Positions 1 to 8,533 of a DNA stretch of 18,134 bases are shown one piece after another. Made by a program: the position numbers and the translations under genes. The notes under the pieces were generated by a model. It worked only from the letters and a program-made list of their open reading frames with translations. It was not told the DNA's origin and ran no database searches. Source of the DNA: JAZNOL01 sp045580815 (GTDB lineage: Bacteria; Bacillota; Clostridia; RUG12999). The stretch spans positions 1-18,134 of the forward strand of contig JAZNOL010000056.1 of NCBI GenBank assembly GCA_045580815.1, given 5' to 3'. Position 1 is the first letter of the stretch; every line of letters begins with the position of its first letter.

Positions 1-206
1 CTTATTGACATATTTTTTCTTTAACGTTAAAAATAAATAAACATTAGAATTTTTTATTTGTTATTTTTCTGTGTTTATTACATATACAGTACACCGGATA
101 AATAGCTGTTTGCCAATATTCGTGCGTATAAAAGAGTTTAAAAACGTATTGAGTAAAAAAAGCAAAAATAATCCGTGAAAAATCCATATATTACAATAAA
201 AATCCA
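1..206. other. AT-rich upstream spacer without a gene
   Basis: No credible coding region is visible on either strand. The stretch contains a 12-bp perfect palindrome with a central CG (20-31, TTTAACGTTAAA) and a TTGACA hexamer at 5-10 with only a poor -10 partner. It is probably the upstream regulatory region of the following gene cluster, or the space beyond a gene outside the window. Confidence 0.6.
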
Positions 207-254
207 TTTACAAGCTACTAATATAATGTTATAATAAAATCAACAATAAAAATC
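178..254. repeat. Short direct repeats around the promoter (possible operator)
   Basis: The 10-mer AAAAATCCAT occurs at 178-187 and 198-207, a 20-bp period (about two helical turns). The 12-mer ACAATAAAAATC occurs at 193-204 and again at 243-254, so the two copies bracket the -35/-10 elements. Such an arrangement could be a binding site for an activator or repressor. The DNA is low-complexity and AT-rich, so this is only suggestive. Confidence 0.35.
207..235 (+). promoter_or_regulatory. Sigma-A-type promoter of the gene cluster
   Basis: TTTACA (207-212) is followed after exactly 17 bp by a perfect TATAAT (230-235). This matches the housekeeping -35/-10 pattern at the optimal spacing. It lies 39 bp upstream of the first ATG (275), leaving a short leader with the ribosome binding site AAGGTGA at 261-267. 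The region is AT-rich, so chance matches are possible, but spacing and position make this the best promoter candidate in the window. Confidence 0.75.
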
Positions 255-274
255 GGATACAAGGTGACTTTATT

Positions 275-1735
275 ATGAAAATTTACCCCAAACCCTACAT
301 TTTTCACGATTCTGACGATGAATTTGTGTTCTCAAGTTCTCTCAAAATAAAATATAATGAGAATTTTCCATATAAAAAAACACTTGTTTTATTAAAAGAA
401 TTATGGACAAATTTCACAGGCGGAAAGTCGGAAATTAGTTTTGAAAAAGACGAAACACTTGCTTTGCACACGTTTTCGTGCGGAGGAGTTGCAACTTGGT
501 GCGAGACGGGATTTGAATATGCAGTAAAGGTTGTGGAAAACGGTTTTGCTGTGTGTGCGGAAAACTGGATTGGTTTGGTGCATGCAATGTTCAGTTTGCT
601 CCAGATGATTCAACCCGAAAAGATTAATAACGAAAGTCTTGACAAATATCATATAACGGTGTGCGAAATATACGACAAACCTGCTATAAAAACAAGAGTG
701 TTCCACTATTCGTTTTATCCTGTAGAACTAGAAAAGTTGCAAGAAACTCTCCGTATGTGTGCTTTTATGAAATATAGCCATGTGCTTGTTGAATTTTTTA
801 CATCCGTTGTTTTTGATGCTTTTAAAGAAATTACAGCAACAGGCGATTATGAAAAGTTTACATACACAAAACAGCAGCTTCAGCCGTATTTTGAAGAGGC
901 AAGGGCACTGGGAATTGAGTTTGTGCCGATGTTTAACCATTTCGGTCATGCGTCTTTATTCGGCAACGAAAACGGCAATCATGTTGTGTTGTCACAACAT
1001 CCTGAACTTGAGGCTTATTACGAGCCAGACGGATGGTGTTACTGTTTGTCAAATCCGCAACTAAAAGAAAAACTAAAAAAAATAAGAGAAGAGCTTATTG
1101 ACCTTTGCGGTGACGGAGAGTTTTTCCATATAGGCGGTGATGAGGCGTACAGCCTCGGCACTTGTGACGAGTGTCGTAAAACGCCGATTGAAAAGCTGTT
1201 TGCCGGTTATGTAAATGAAATTGCATCAGAAATGAAAGAAAAAGGCAGACGTGTTATCATGTGGGGCGACTCGCTTCTAGAATATGACAAATGGCGTATG
1301 CACACAGATAGGGTGGGCAATAGATACATTGCCAGCGAGGGCACAGCAAAGGATATGCACAAAGCTCTTGAACTGATTGACAAAAGCATAATAATTAACG
1401 ACTGGCAGTATTTCCATCTTGACGGCAAGGTTATGACATCGGATTATTTTAAAGAAAAAGGCTTTGATGTTATACCTGCGGCAGAATCCGAGGTTAAAAA
1501 TACCGATTCACTTTGTAAAGCTGTTAAGAAAGACGGTTTCTTTGGTTTTATGCAGACAACTTGGACAACAGATTATAAAGCGATAGTTACTGTAAGAGGC
1601 GGTTCGTCATCATGGATGGAAAATATAGATGATTACGACAGCATATACGAGCTTGGCGACCATAATTTTGTAAGAGGATATTTTCTGATGAACTACCGTG
1701 CTTCGGCACTTTTAAGAAAATTAAGAAAAAAATAA
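275..1735 (+). CDS. GH20-family beta-N-acetylhexosaminidase-like enzyme, cytoplasmic
   Basis: This 486-residue protein resembles family 20 glycoside hydrolases, which remove terminal beta-linked N-acetylhexosamine by substrate-assisted catalysis. The diagnostic motif H-I-G-G-D-E is present, with D289 and E290 as the expected catalytic pair. N-H-F-G-H at 221-225 matches the family's conserved barrel strand before the catalytic one. M-W-G-D and N-D-W-Q-Y segments further on match later barrel strands. Residues 1-130 look like the small alpha/beta domain that precedes the barrel in this family. The N-terminus (MKIYPKPYIFHD) is not a signal peptide, so the enzyme should act inside the cell on imported oligosaccharides. 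The start at 275 is backed by AAGGTGA seven bases upstream and by the promoter. It is the first gene of the likely operon, 28 nt before the next. Fold assignment is fairly secure; the sugar specificity is not. Confidence 0.8.
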   Translation: MKIYPKPYIFHDSDDEFVFSSSLKIKYNENFPYKKTLVLLKELWTNFTGGKSEISFEKDETLALHTFSCGGVATWCETGFEYAVKVVENGFAVCAENWIGLVHAMFSLLQMIQPEKINNESLDKYHITVCEIYDKPAIKTRVFHYSFYPVELEKLQETLRMCAFMKYSHVLVEFFTSVVFDAFKEITATGDYEKFTYTKQQLQPYFEEARALGIEFVPMFNHFGHASLFGNENGNHVVLSQHPELEAYYEPDGWCYCLSNPQLKEKLKKIREELIDLCGDGEFFHIGGDEAYSLGTCDECRKTPIEKLFAGYVNEIASEMKEKGRRVIMWGDSLLEYDKWRMHTDRVGNRYIASEGTAKDMHKALELIDKSIIINDWQYFHLDGKVMTSDYFKEKGFDVIPAAESEVKNTDSLCKAVKKDGFFGFMQTTWTTDYKAIVTVRGGSSSWMENIDDYDSIYELGDHNFVRGYFLMNYRASALLRKLRKK

Positions 1736-1763
1736 AAAATACATATCGAAAGGGTGGCAAAAA

Positions 1764-4487
1764 ATGAAAAAACTATTCTCAGGACTGATGCTTGCAACCT
1801 GCGTTTTCACCGCATCCTTACCGGTGGCAACGGTTCATGCGGCAGAAGCGGCAACTGTTACTGTTGATTTGTCCGAAAACGGATTTATTAAAGAATCAAC
1901 AAATCTTGTTCTCGGCACAAACAATGACTGGTCGGGAACAACTGAATTTATCATTCAGAATCACGGTTCAACAGAGCCAAGCGACGAGTTTGTAAATTTT
2001 TGGCACACAACAGGTGTTCCTCTTGCAAACTCACGTCAGGGTGGCGGTTCATCAATGAACTTTGACTGGATGAGTCTTGTAGGTCCTCTTGAAGAAAGAA
2101 CACCCGTATCGTCGAATGTAAGTTATGGTACGGCAGAATGGATAAAATGTGCAATGGAGGTAAATCCTGATGCAGCATTTACTCCGGTTCTCAATATTTT
2201 TGAAACACCCGAGCAGTGTGCAGACCTTGTGCGTTATCTCACACTTAATCCTGAGGACGCAAATGCTGTTAATCCCAACACCGGCATCAACTGGGCACAA
2301 CAAAGGGTTAACGACGGAATAAAAGACCCGGTTAATGTTATAGCCTTTGAACTTGGTAACGAGCTTTACGGATATTTTAACCAAAACTACGGTGCACCGG
2401 AATGGAAAACCGCCGGTTTACCTTCATGGGGAACGATTGAACAGCGTCTCAGGGGCGGTTCGAGTCAATATTCGCATTACCGTCAGGCGCTTATAAACGG
2501 TGCAACGGAATATGCCGAATATTGCAAACCCTATATTGATGCAGTAAGAGCGGTTGACCCTGATGTAAAGCTTTCTGCAAACGCAAATGCGGCGGCAGAA
2601 ATTGACGGTGCTCACGAATGTACTCATATATGGAACAGCATCGTTATAGAAGCACTTCGTGATTACTGCGGCGGTCATTGTAACGAGGGTTGCACAGGCA
2701 ACTGCTATAACAGAGGTATCAACTTTGTTACACATCACGATTATTATTGGGGAAGCACACAGCATTCCACAAAAATTGACGGTACATATGACCGTATAAG
2801 CCGCTATTTTGAAGACAGAGACATTAAAATCATGGTTACAGAGCACAACATTTTGACGTCTTACACATCGTCCATGACAAGTGAAGAGCGCACAGCATCA
2901 ATCAAAAAAGACACTTCATTAGAACGGACACTTGCTATTGCAGATTTTCTTGTTTCTTCGTATAATGTTCCCGAAATATATTCGGCAAACCACCACGGCA
3001 CCTTTGGAAATGCATACGGAAATCCCTGGGCAATTGGCAGAAAATTCACCTCAGGGCAGATATATCAAACAGGCGAAAAAGGCAAAATGTATTCAACACC
3101 CGTAGGTCAGGTGATGGCTCTTGTTGAAGAGGCTGTTGGCGGAAATGTTATGAAAACTGAGGCACAGCGTGTTGTTGCGAGTGCACATCTTAAAAACGAC
3201 GGACGTCTTGACCTCATTCTTCTTAACAGAGGCACAAAATATGACAGCTCGCAAAGCAAATATGTTATAGACCATCAGGATATAACGGTTGATATTGATA
3301 TAACAGGCACAGACGCAGAATACCGTCTTGAATCTGTTTCAATGATTGACGGTGAAGCAGGCTCACTTAACGACCCGCTTACTCCTGAAGGTGCAGTTGT
3401 AAGAAGCACTCTCATAAACGGTGCTCTTGATTATAAATCATTTGATATGTCAGCTTACAGCATGGCAGTTTTACATCTTGTACCGAATGATTTTGAATAT
3501 CAGCAGGATACTGTAGGTAAAATCAAATTCAGAAACAACGGCGACACCTTGCAGATTTGGGACAAATTCTATACCGAAACAGGTGCAAAATACAAAAGCA
3601 AAGTCGGTGCGGTTTTACTTAAAAACGGAGCTGATCCCGAAAATTATTCAGCTGCTGATGTTTGCGGATACGGCCAGTCAACAATCGAAAATGACATTGC
3701 ATATTTCAACATTGCTCTTCCGAGAGATTTTGAAAGCGGTGTGTACACGGTTGTTATAGGCAACGAGGATTTTACACATGTTGCGGAATATAACACCTGC
3801 GAAATTAAAGATATCACTTTTGAAAACTCTTTGTCACAGACAGAGTTTGACGGGAAACCCTACAATAACATCGAAAACGAAGATTACACCGTTGAAGTAA
3901 GTGCGGTGCTTAACAAAAATGTTTCAAAGGATGCAACAATCGGTGCAACAGTTGTTTACGGCGATAAATCTGAGATTTCATCGTATTCTGACGAAAACTT
4001 AACCCGTGTTGCATTTGCTGATGAAACATCGGTTAAAGACGGTGCTTGCAACATCAGCATTGATATGCCACGCGGTGCACTTTCGGGCGTATATACTGTT
4101 ATTCTCGGCATAAGCTCCGAAAACGGTAGCGGAAAACTTGCAAAATCCTTCTATTTTACAAAACCCGATGAAGATATAATGCTTCTTGCACCTCCGCATA
4201 CAGCGGACGGCAAAGACATAACTCTCATGACAGATATGTCACAGCCTGTATATGCTGAGCTGAAACGTCTTGACGGCGAGGGCGATGCAAAAGTGTTTGT
4301 GGGATATTATAAAAACGGCGTGCTCGTAAATGCTTCGGTTGCAGATGCTGTGTTTAATGAAAACAGCGAAGCTGCGGTTATGCTTGATGGTAATGCAAAC
4401 AGCGAAAATGCCGATTGCATAAAACTGTTTGTGTGGGACAGCGGTGCAAATTCTCCGCTCATACGCACATACAGCGTAAAACAGTAA
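1764..4487 (+). CDS. Secreted clan GH-A glycosidase (GH51-like) with Ig-like modules and C-terminal K-L-F-V-W-D module
   Basis: A signal peptide (about 1-26, cleavage after V-H-A) begins this 907-residue protein. Residues about 30-460 form a glycosidase domain of clan GH-A type. E-L-G-N-E-L supplies the probable acid/base E200, and V-T-E-H-N the probable nucleophile E360. R-Q-G-G-G and G-P-L-E-E-R segments recall alpha-L-arabinofuranosidases of GH51, but the nucleophile motif differs from the usual D-E-W-N, so the family is uncertain. A C-terminal beta-sandwich (about 460-575) follows, as in GH51. Two related Ig-like modules come next, each with P-R-x-x-x-S-G-V-Y-T-V (near 652 and 768), and then a terminal module with a K-L-F-V-W-D core (W891). 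A Cys-rich insert (C302, C306, C310, C314) lies between the catalytic residues. There is no SLH domain or LPXTG motif. RBS AAAGGGTGG is at 1749-1757. The gene is paralogous to the enzyme at 8526-10802. Confidence 0.72.
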   Translation: MKKLFSGLMLATCVFTASLPVATVHAAEAATVTVDLSENGFIKESTNLVLGTNNDWSGTTEFIIQNHGSTEPSDEFVNFWHTTGVPLANSRQGGGSSMNFDWMSLVGPLEERTPVSSNVSYGTAEWIKCAMEVNPDAAFTPVLNIFETPEQCADLVRYLTLNPEDANAVNPNTGINWAQQRVNDGIKDPVNVIAFELGNELYGYFNQNYGAPEWKTAGLPSWGTIEQRLRGGSSQYSHYRQALINGATEYAEYCKPYIDAVRAVDPDVKLSANANAAAEIDGAHECTHIWNSIVIEALRDYCGGHCNEGCTGNCYNRGINFVTHHDYYWGSTQHSTKIDGTYDRISRYFEDRDIKIMVTEHNILTSYTSSMTSEERTASIKKDTSLERTLAIADFLVSSYNVPEIYSANHHGTFGNAYGNPWAIGRKFTSGQIYQTGEKGKMYSTPVGQVMALVEEAVGGNVMKTEAQRVVASAHLKNDGRLDLILLNRGTKYDSSQSKYVIDHQDITVDIDITGTDAEYRLESVSMIDGEAGSLNDPLTPEGAVVRSTLINGALDYKSFDMSAYSMAVLHLVPNDFEYQQDTVGKIKFRNNGDTLQIWDKFYTETGAKYKSKVGAVLLKNGADPENYSAADVCGYGQSTIENDIAYFNIALPRDFESGVYTVVIGNEDFTHVAEYNTCEIKDITFENSLSQTEFDGKPYNNIENEDYTVEVSAVLNKNVSKDATIGATVVYGDKSEISSYSDENLTRVAFADETSVKDGACNISIDMPRGALSGVYTVILGISSENGSGKLAKSFYFTKPDEDIMLLAPPHTADGKDITLMTDMSQPVYAELKRLDGEGDAKVFVGYYKNGVLVNASVADAVFNENSEAAVMLDGNANSENADCIKLFVWDSGANSPLIRTYSVKQ

Positions 4488-4494
4488 AGGGGGG
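4486..4494 (+). promoter_or_regulatory. Ribosome binding site deciding the start at 4502
   Basis: AAAGGGGGG overlaps the TAA stop of the upstream glycosidase gene and sits seven bases before the ATG at 4502. It supports the short form of the binding protein over the 29-residue N-terminal extension from 4415. Confidence 0.7.
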
Positions 4495-4501
4495 CATAAA
4501 G

Positions 4502-5647
4502 ATGAAACATATTAAAACAATTTTTATATTAGTACTGTGCTTTATGTGCATGGTTTCGGTAAATGCCCTTGAACTCAGCGAGTACGGCGGATGGATGATA
4601 AACGACAGCTTTGAGTTTGACAGAACTCTTGCATCATATCCGTACAACGTTAAGTATTCAACAAGTAATACAGTATCAACAGATAACCTTATTTCGTACG
4701 GCAACGTTGCACGCACAGGCGACCGTAGCATAAAACTCAGCTTTATTCTTCTTGACGAGGGCGACAGTTTAGGCTTTTTGCGTACACTTCACGGTGCGGG
4801 ACTTGATTATGTGAACGAAAGAACATACATTTCGTATTATGTAAAAGGCACAAACCTTACAAAAAGTGACATTGGTATGGAATTTACATACCTCAAAAAC
4901 GGAAATGCAAACAGAGTTGATGCTCCTTATGATGCTTACGGAATTGAAGATGCCGATGCAAACGGCTGGTTCAAAGTGTGGTATATCGTGCCGGCAATTC
5001 ACAATTACAATATAAACGAAAGCGGTCTTGTAGGTCCGCAGTTTAAAAAACGAAGCGGCGGAGCTACGGCAATTTATATTGACGACTTCAAAGTTTGCCA
5101 TCTGCCCGAAAAAATAGAATTCAAACAACGCAATATTCCGTACGGCAAGGCATTTAATCTTGATAAAATGCAGGCAACAGCCTACAACAAAAACGGATAT
5201 ATGGAAGATTTGCCCAATGCAAAAATTACGCAGTGGGAAGTTGTAGACGGTGATGCACGTATAGATGGCAGAAACCTTATCCCCGGCAAAGATACGGAAA
5301 TTACACTCAAAGGCACATTTTTTGATGTTTCCGATGAGGTAACTCTCTATACAACATCAAATGTTTCACAGCCGGTTTTAAAATCTGATTTGTCAGCAGG
5401 CACAATTACCGAAGCTGACGGTACATATTCGGTTACGGTTTCAAATGCCGGTGACGGAAACGGCAAAGCAACGCTTATTGCGGCTGTTTATAAAGACGGC
5501 AGACTTGATAGAACATATACTGTTTCAGGCAAGATACTTCCGGGGCAGAGTAAAGCTTTGGAAATTGAAAATATTTCAAAATCAGAAACTGACACTGTTA
5601 AATTAATGGTATGGGACGGCATCTTCGGATGTATTGCTATAAAATAA
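4502..5647 (+). CDS. Secreted carbohydrate-binding-type protein with Ig-like and C-terminal K-L-M-V-W-D module
   Basis: This 381-residue protein has a signal peptide (about 1-22, cleavage after V-N-A). It then has a jelly-roll-like module (about 25-205) of the kind seen in CBM4/9-type carbohydrate-binding modules: S-F-E-F-D near the start, G-D-R-S-I-K-L-S-F, Y-V-K-G-T-N, and Y-I-D-D-F-K-V at the end. An Ig-like segment (about 210-290) follows, and the protein ends in the K-L-M-V-W-D module (W371) shared with the preceding enzyme. No catalytic motif is visible, so a binding or scaffold role is inferred. An in-frame ATG at 4415 would extend the protein, but it lies inside the previous gene. The start at 4502 has AAAGGGGGG at 4486-4494 and a proper signal peptide directly after it. 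The gene starts 14 nt after its neighbour, indicating cotranscription. Confidence 0.75.
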   Translation: MKHIKTIFILVLCFMCMVSVNALELSEYGGWMINDSFEFDRTLASYPYNVKYSTSNTVSTDNLISYGNVARTGDRSIKLSFILLDEGDSLGFLRTLHGAGLDYVNERTYISYYVKGTNLTKSDIGMEFTYLKNGNANRVDAPYDAYGIEDADANGWFKVWYIVPAIHNYNINESGLVGPQFKKRSGGATAIYIDDFKVCHLPEKIEFKQRNIPYGKAFNLDKMQATAYNKNGYMEDLPNAKITQWEVVDGDARIDGRNLIPGKDTEITLKGTFFDVSDEVTLYTTSNVSQPVLKSDLSAGTITEADGTYSVTVSNAGDGNGKATLIAAVYKDGRLDRTYTVSGKILPGQSKALEIENISKSETDTVKLMVWDGIFGCIAIK

Positions 5648-5665
5648 TTAATCAGGAGTGATAAA

Positions 5666-8533
5666 ATGAAAACAGCAAAAAAACTTGTTGCATTGTTTGT
5701 ATCGGTGCTTATGCTTGCAGGTGTTATATCTGTTTCGGCAGAAATTCCGACACTTACAGAAACAAACGGACTTTATTCCTTTTATGACGATTTTTCTCAG
5801 TATACCGAGTTAAACGATAAAGGCGAGGTTGACCCTACGGTAAACTGGGTTTATAACGAAAAAGGTACAAAATATTCTTCCGGTGAGGATTTTCATTATC
5901 CTCCTGTTGTAGAAAGCGGATATCACAGAGGCTTGGATACCACATGGCTTAAAATTTCAAACAACTGTAATGACGCATATATAAGCAGCAGTGACTATGG
6001 CGATTTGCCTTTGGCAACATGGAGCGGCAGCATTTCGTCAAACCTTGTTCAGGAAATCGGCGTTATAATGGCAACAAACAATGACCATGCACATCTTGCG
6101 GGTGGTGGCGTACGCTTTATGGTTCACAACAGCGGCAAAAACTATTATGAACTTTATCTGCCATCAAGCAGTAACTCCAGTTCATCATATTCGACAACTG
6201 CGTGTGTTTTGTTCAGATGTGTAAACGGAACACGTGAAGAAGTTAAAAAAATCGGCAGTGATAATATACAGCAGGATATCCGCCGTGAAATCAGCATTCG
6301 TTATGTCAAAGAAACAGGGGAAATTACTTTTGATATAAACACTCCCGGTGCAACAGATGCAAACGGAAACTCTGCGGCACAGCTTGCAAACAGCAAAAAA
6401 GAAGATTTACTCACAACAGTTATAGACAATTCTTTTGCAAAATATGACGGCGACACACAAATCAGCCTTTTTGCAAGCTGTTCGGTTAACTTCAGTAACG
6501 GTACATATTACACAAACTTCTCTGTTAAAGGCTGCGACCCGTGGATGACAGACAAAGCGTTTGGCAGTGCGGTTTATAAAAACTTAACTTACGGCAGAAC
6601 AGCTAACGAAAATAGCGTAACAGATTTGGGTGCACAGACAAAAATCAGAAACGTTTCAATAACAGGTGCTACATCTGATATTACAGTCGGTGCTTCGGTA
6701 GACGGAGAAAACTACGATATTTTGTTTACAGGTACTCCCGAAACAGCTGATTTTGTTATTGAAAACAGCGAAAAAACTCTGTATAAATATATCAAAATAG
6801 AGGGTGACTTTGCAGAGGCAAAAGTTTATGACAGCCTTATGGGAACAATTGAACTTCCCCTTATGGGAAAAGGCTCTCTTGCAGGTTATTTCGGCAAACT
6901 CATACCGTCAGAAAGTGTTACATGGAAATCTCTTGACCAGGGTGTTTTTACCGTGTCAAACGGCGAAATTACAGCAAAAGGCAAAGGTGAAGCAACTCTT
7001 ACGGCAGAATATGACGGAAAACTTCAGCGTGTAAAAGTTAAAGTTGTTCCCGAACTTGAATATTATAAAACAAACAACATCGAAAATGAATATATTGCGG
7101 CAAAACGCATCGTTACCGATAAGGTTAACGAAGCAATAAAAACACAGAATGCCGATTTGATGAAAGATGTTATATTCACAATTAACAAAGAATACTCTCT
7201 TTCAAAAATCAGCGATATTGACCTTGCGGCAATAATGGGACTGGTGCCGGAAAAACAGGAAAATCTTGCAACTGCACTTTTAGACTATGATGTTTTGTAT
7301 GAAGACGATGAGGAAATAACAGTTGATGATATTTTTGCGTTTGTTAATATTATCAATGCAGAGCTTAAAGTTTATGAGCTTGATAACCTTGCCACAAAAG
7401 AAGAGGTTAAATTTGTAATTGATACAAACAAAGATATTTACGGCATTGACACAAAAGAAGATTCCTATGTTAAGTACGAAATGGATATCTGCGATTCTCT
7501 TACAAACACAACATTTGTCAGCATTGCCGATTTGCAGAGAAAAGTTGCGGCAAAAATACAGGAATATCGCGAAGTTTATCTTATGGAAAAAATAGCAAAA
7601 ATTTTCGACTATGCATCAGTTTGCGGAATTGTTGAAGAGTGCGACTATATTATAAACTACGATAAAGAAAAATATGATGCAATCGAAGATAAACAGCAGT
7701 TTGAAAAAGATTTCTTTTTAGCAAAAGATGATTTCAAAACAGCTGCAGATGTAAAAAATTATATTGATACATATACTCCGCCCGAAAAAGACGAAGAGGA
7801 AGAAGACGATGATGACGGCTACTACGGTGGCGGAGGAGGAGGCGGTTCTTCCGGCGGCGGTGGCGGAGGCTTTGCAGTTTCCATTCCTCCCGTGGTGACA
7901 ACAAAACCTGTTACAGATGGTACGGTTGTTGCAAAAACACAGGTTTTTCCCGATATACCCGTCAACCATTGGGCATATGAAGGCACACGTTATTTAAGCG
8001 CAATTAATGCCGCGAAAGGCTATGAAGATGGTACATTCGGAGTTAATAACAAAATAACAAGAGCAGAATTTGTTAAAATTCTTCTCGGTGGTTTTGAAAT
8101 TGCTTCAGAAGAAATAACAGAAGAAACAGAAATGACATTTGGTGACGTTGTGGCTAATGACTGGTTTGCAAAATATTTTGAAACAGCATACGCAGAGGGC
8201 ATCGTTCTCGGTGACGAAAACGGCAACGCAAACCCCAATGCTTATATTACACGTGAAGAAATTGCTGTTATGATAAGCAGACTTGTTGAAAAACAGGGCA
8301 AAATCCTGCCGAAAAACGTTGCATATGAGGCTTTTGACGATGAAGATGCAGTTTCTTCATGGGCATATACAGCAGTTGCAAAAATGAAAATGGCAGAAAT
8401 CATAAACGGCGATGGCACAGGCAATTTCCTGCCTAAAAACAACGCAACACGCGGAGAATGTGCAAAAATGATTTATACAACAGTACAAAGTGCGTATGTC
8501 CCCCAGGAAACGGAGGTATCGGCTGATGAATAA
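5666..8533 (+). CDS. SLH-anchored surface protein with jelly-roll-like, discoidin-like, Big-like and helical-repeat regions
   Basis: This 955-residue exported protein has a signal peptide (1-25, V-S-A|E). Domain order as I read it: a LamG/jelly-roll-like module (about 36-290) with G-V-R-F-M-x-H-N at 148-155; a small F5/8C (discoidin)-like module (about 292-385); a bacterial Ig-like (Big2-type) domain (about 395-463); about three degenerate helical repeats (485-703); an acidic stretch (about 708-717); a glycine linker (721-735); and three SLH domains (about 760-945). All three SLH domains keep the T-R-x-E motif (T798, T862, T928), which in characterised SLH proteins binds pyruvylated secondary cell-wall polymer. 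The first two modules recur in the protein at 14710-18087. No enzyme motif is seen, so it probably presents glycan-binding modules on the wall. RBS CAGGAGTGA is at 5653-5661. The gene overlaps the next by 8 nt. Confidence 0.8.
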   Translation: MKTAKKLVALFVSVLMLAGVISVSAEIPTLTETNGLYSFYDDFSQYTELNDKGEVDPTVNWVYNEKGTKYSSGEDFHYPPVVESGYHRGLDTTWLKISNNCNDAYISSSDYGDLPLATWSGSISSNLVQEIGVIMATNNDHAHLAGGGVRFMVHNSGKNYYELYLPSSSNSSSSYSTTACVLFRCVNGTREEVKKIGSDNIQQDIRREISIRYVKETGEITFDINTPGATDANGNSAAQLANSKKEDLLTTVIDNSFAKYDGDTQISLFASCSVNFSNGTYYTNFSVKGCDPWMTDKAFGSAVYKNLTYGRTANENSVTDLGAQTKIRNVSITGATSDITVGASVDGENYDILFTGTPETADFVIENSEKTLYKYIKIEGDFAEAKVYDSLMGTIELPLMGKGSLAGYFGKLIPSESVTWKSLDQGVFTVSNGEITAKGKGEATLTAEYDGKLQRVKVKVVPELEYYKTNNIENEYIAAKRIVTDKVNEAIKTQNADLMKDVIFTINKEYSLSKISDIDLAAIMGLVPEKQENLATALLDYDVLYEDDEEITVDDIFAFVNIINAELKVYELDNLATKEEVKFVIDTNKDIYGIDTKEDSYVKYEMDICDSLTNTTFVSIADLQRKVAAKIQEYREVYLMEKIAKIFDYASVCGIVEECDYIINYDKEKYDAIEDKQQFEKDFFLAKDDFKTAADVKNYIDTYTPPEKDEEEEDDDDGYYGGGGGGGSSGGGGGGFAVSIPPVVTTKPVTDGTVVAKTQVFPDIPVNHWAYEGTRYLSAINAAKGYEDGTFGVNNKITRAEFVKILLGGFEIASEEITEETEMTFGDVVANDWFAKYFETAYAEGIVLGDENGNANPNAYITREEIAVMISRLVEKQGKILPKNVAYEAFDDEDAVSSWAYTAVAKMKMAEIINGDGTGNFLPKNNATRGECAKMIYTTVQSAYVPQETEVSADE
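8512..8533 (+). promoter_or_regulatory. RBS and 8-nt stop/start overlap coupling two surface-protein genes
   Basis: GGAGG (8512-8516) lies inside the end of the upstream gene, nine bases before ATG 8526. The new start and the old stop overlap as ATGAATAA (8526-8533). This geometry is typical of translational coupling and would keep the wall-anchored binder and wall-anchored enzyme in fixed proportion. Confidence 0.7.

Noticed and set aside
1..40. TTGACA at 5-10 as the main promoter
   Set aside because: Its -10 partner at 17-bp spacing is TAAAAA (4 of 6) and it is 240 bp from the first gene; the 207-235 promoter is far better.
401..706. Antisense open frame within the GH20-like gene, and similar antisense frames throughout (for example 2052-2384, 2424-2846, 9261-9743, 10050-10481)
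   Set aside because: They lie opposite well-supported genes, have odd Cys/Phe/His-rich compositions, no ribosome binding sites and no recognisable domains.
4415..4501. Upstream ATG extending the small binding protein by 29 residues
   Set aside because: It lies within the preceding gene, lacks a ribosome binding site, and would place the signal peptide inside the protein.
7826..7872. GGC/GGT/GGA-rich tract as a DNA tandem repeat or phase-variable tract
   Set aside because: Codons are mixed without a fixed unit; it reads as a glycine linker before the SLH domains.
8490..8525. Upstream start for the SLH-anchored glycosidase
   Set aside because: No ribosome binding site; GGAGG is correctly spaced for ATG 8526, where the signal peptide starts.
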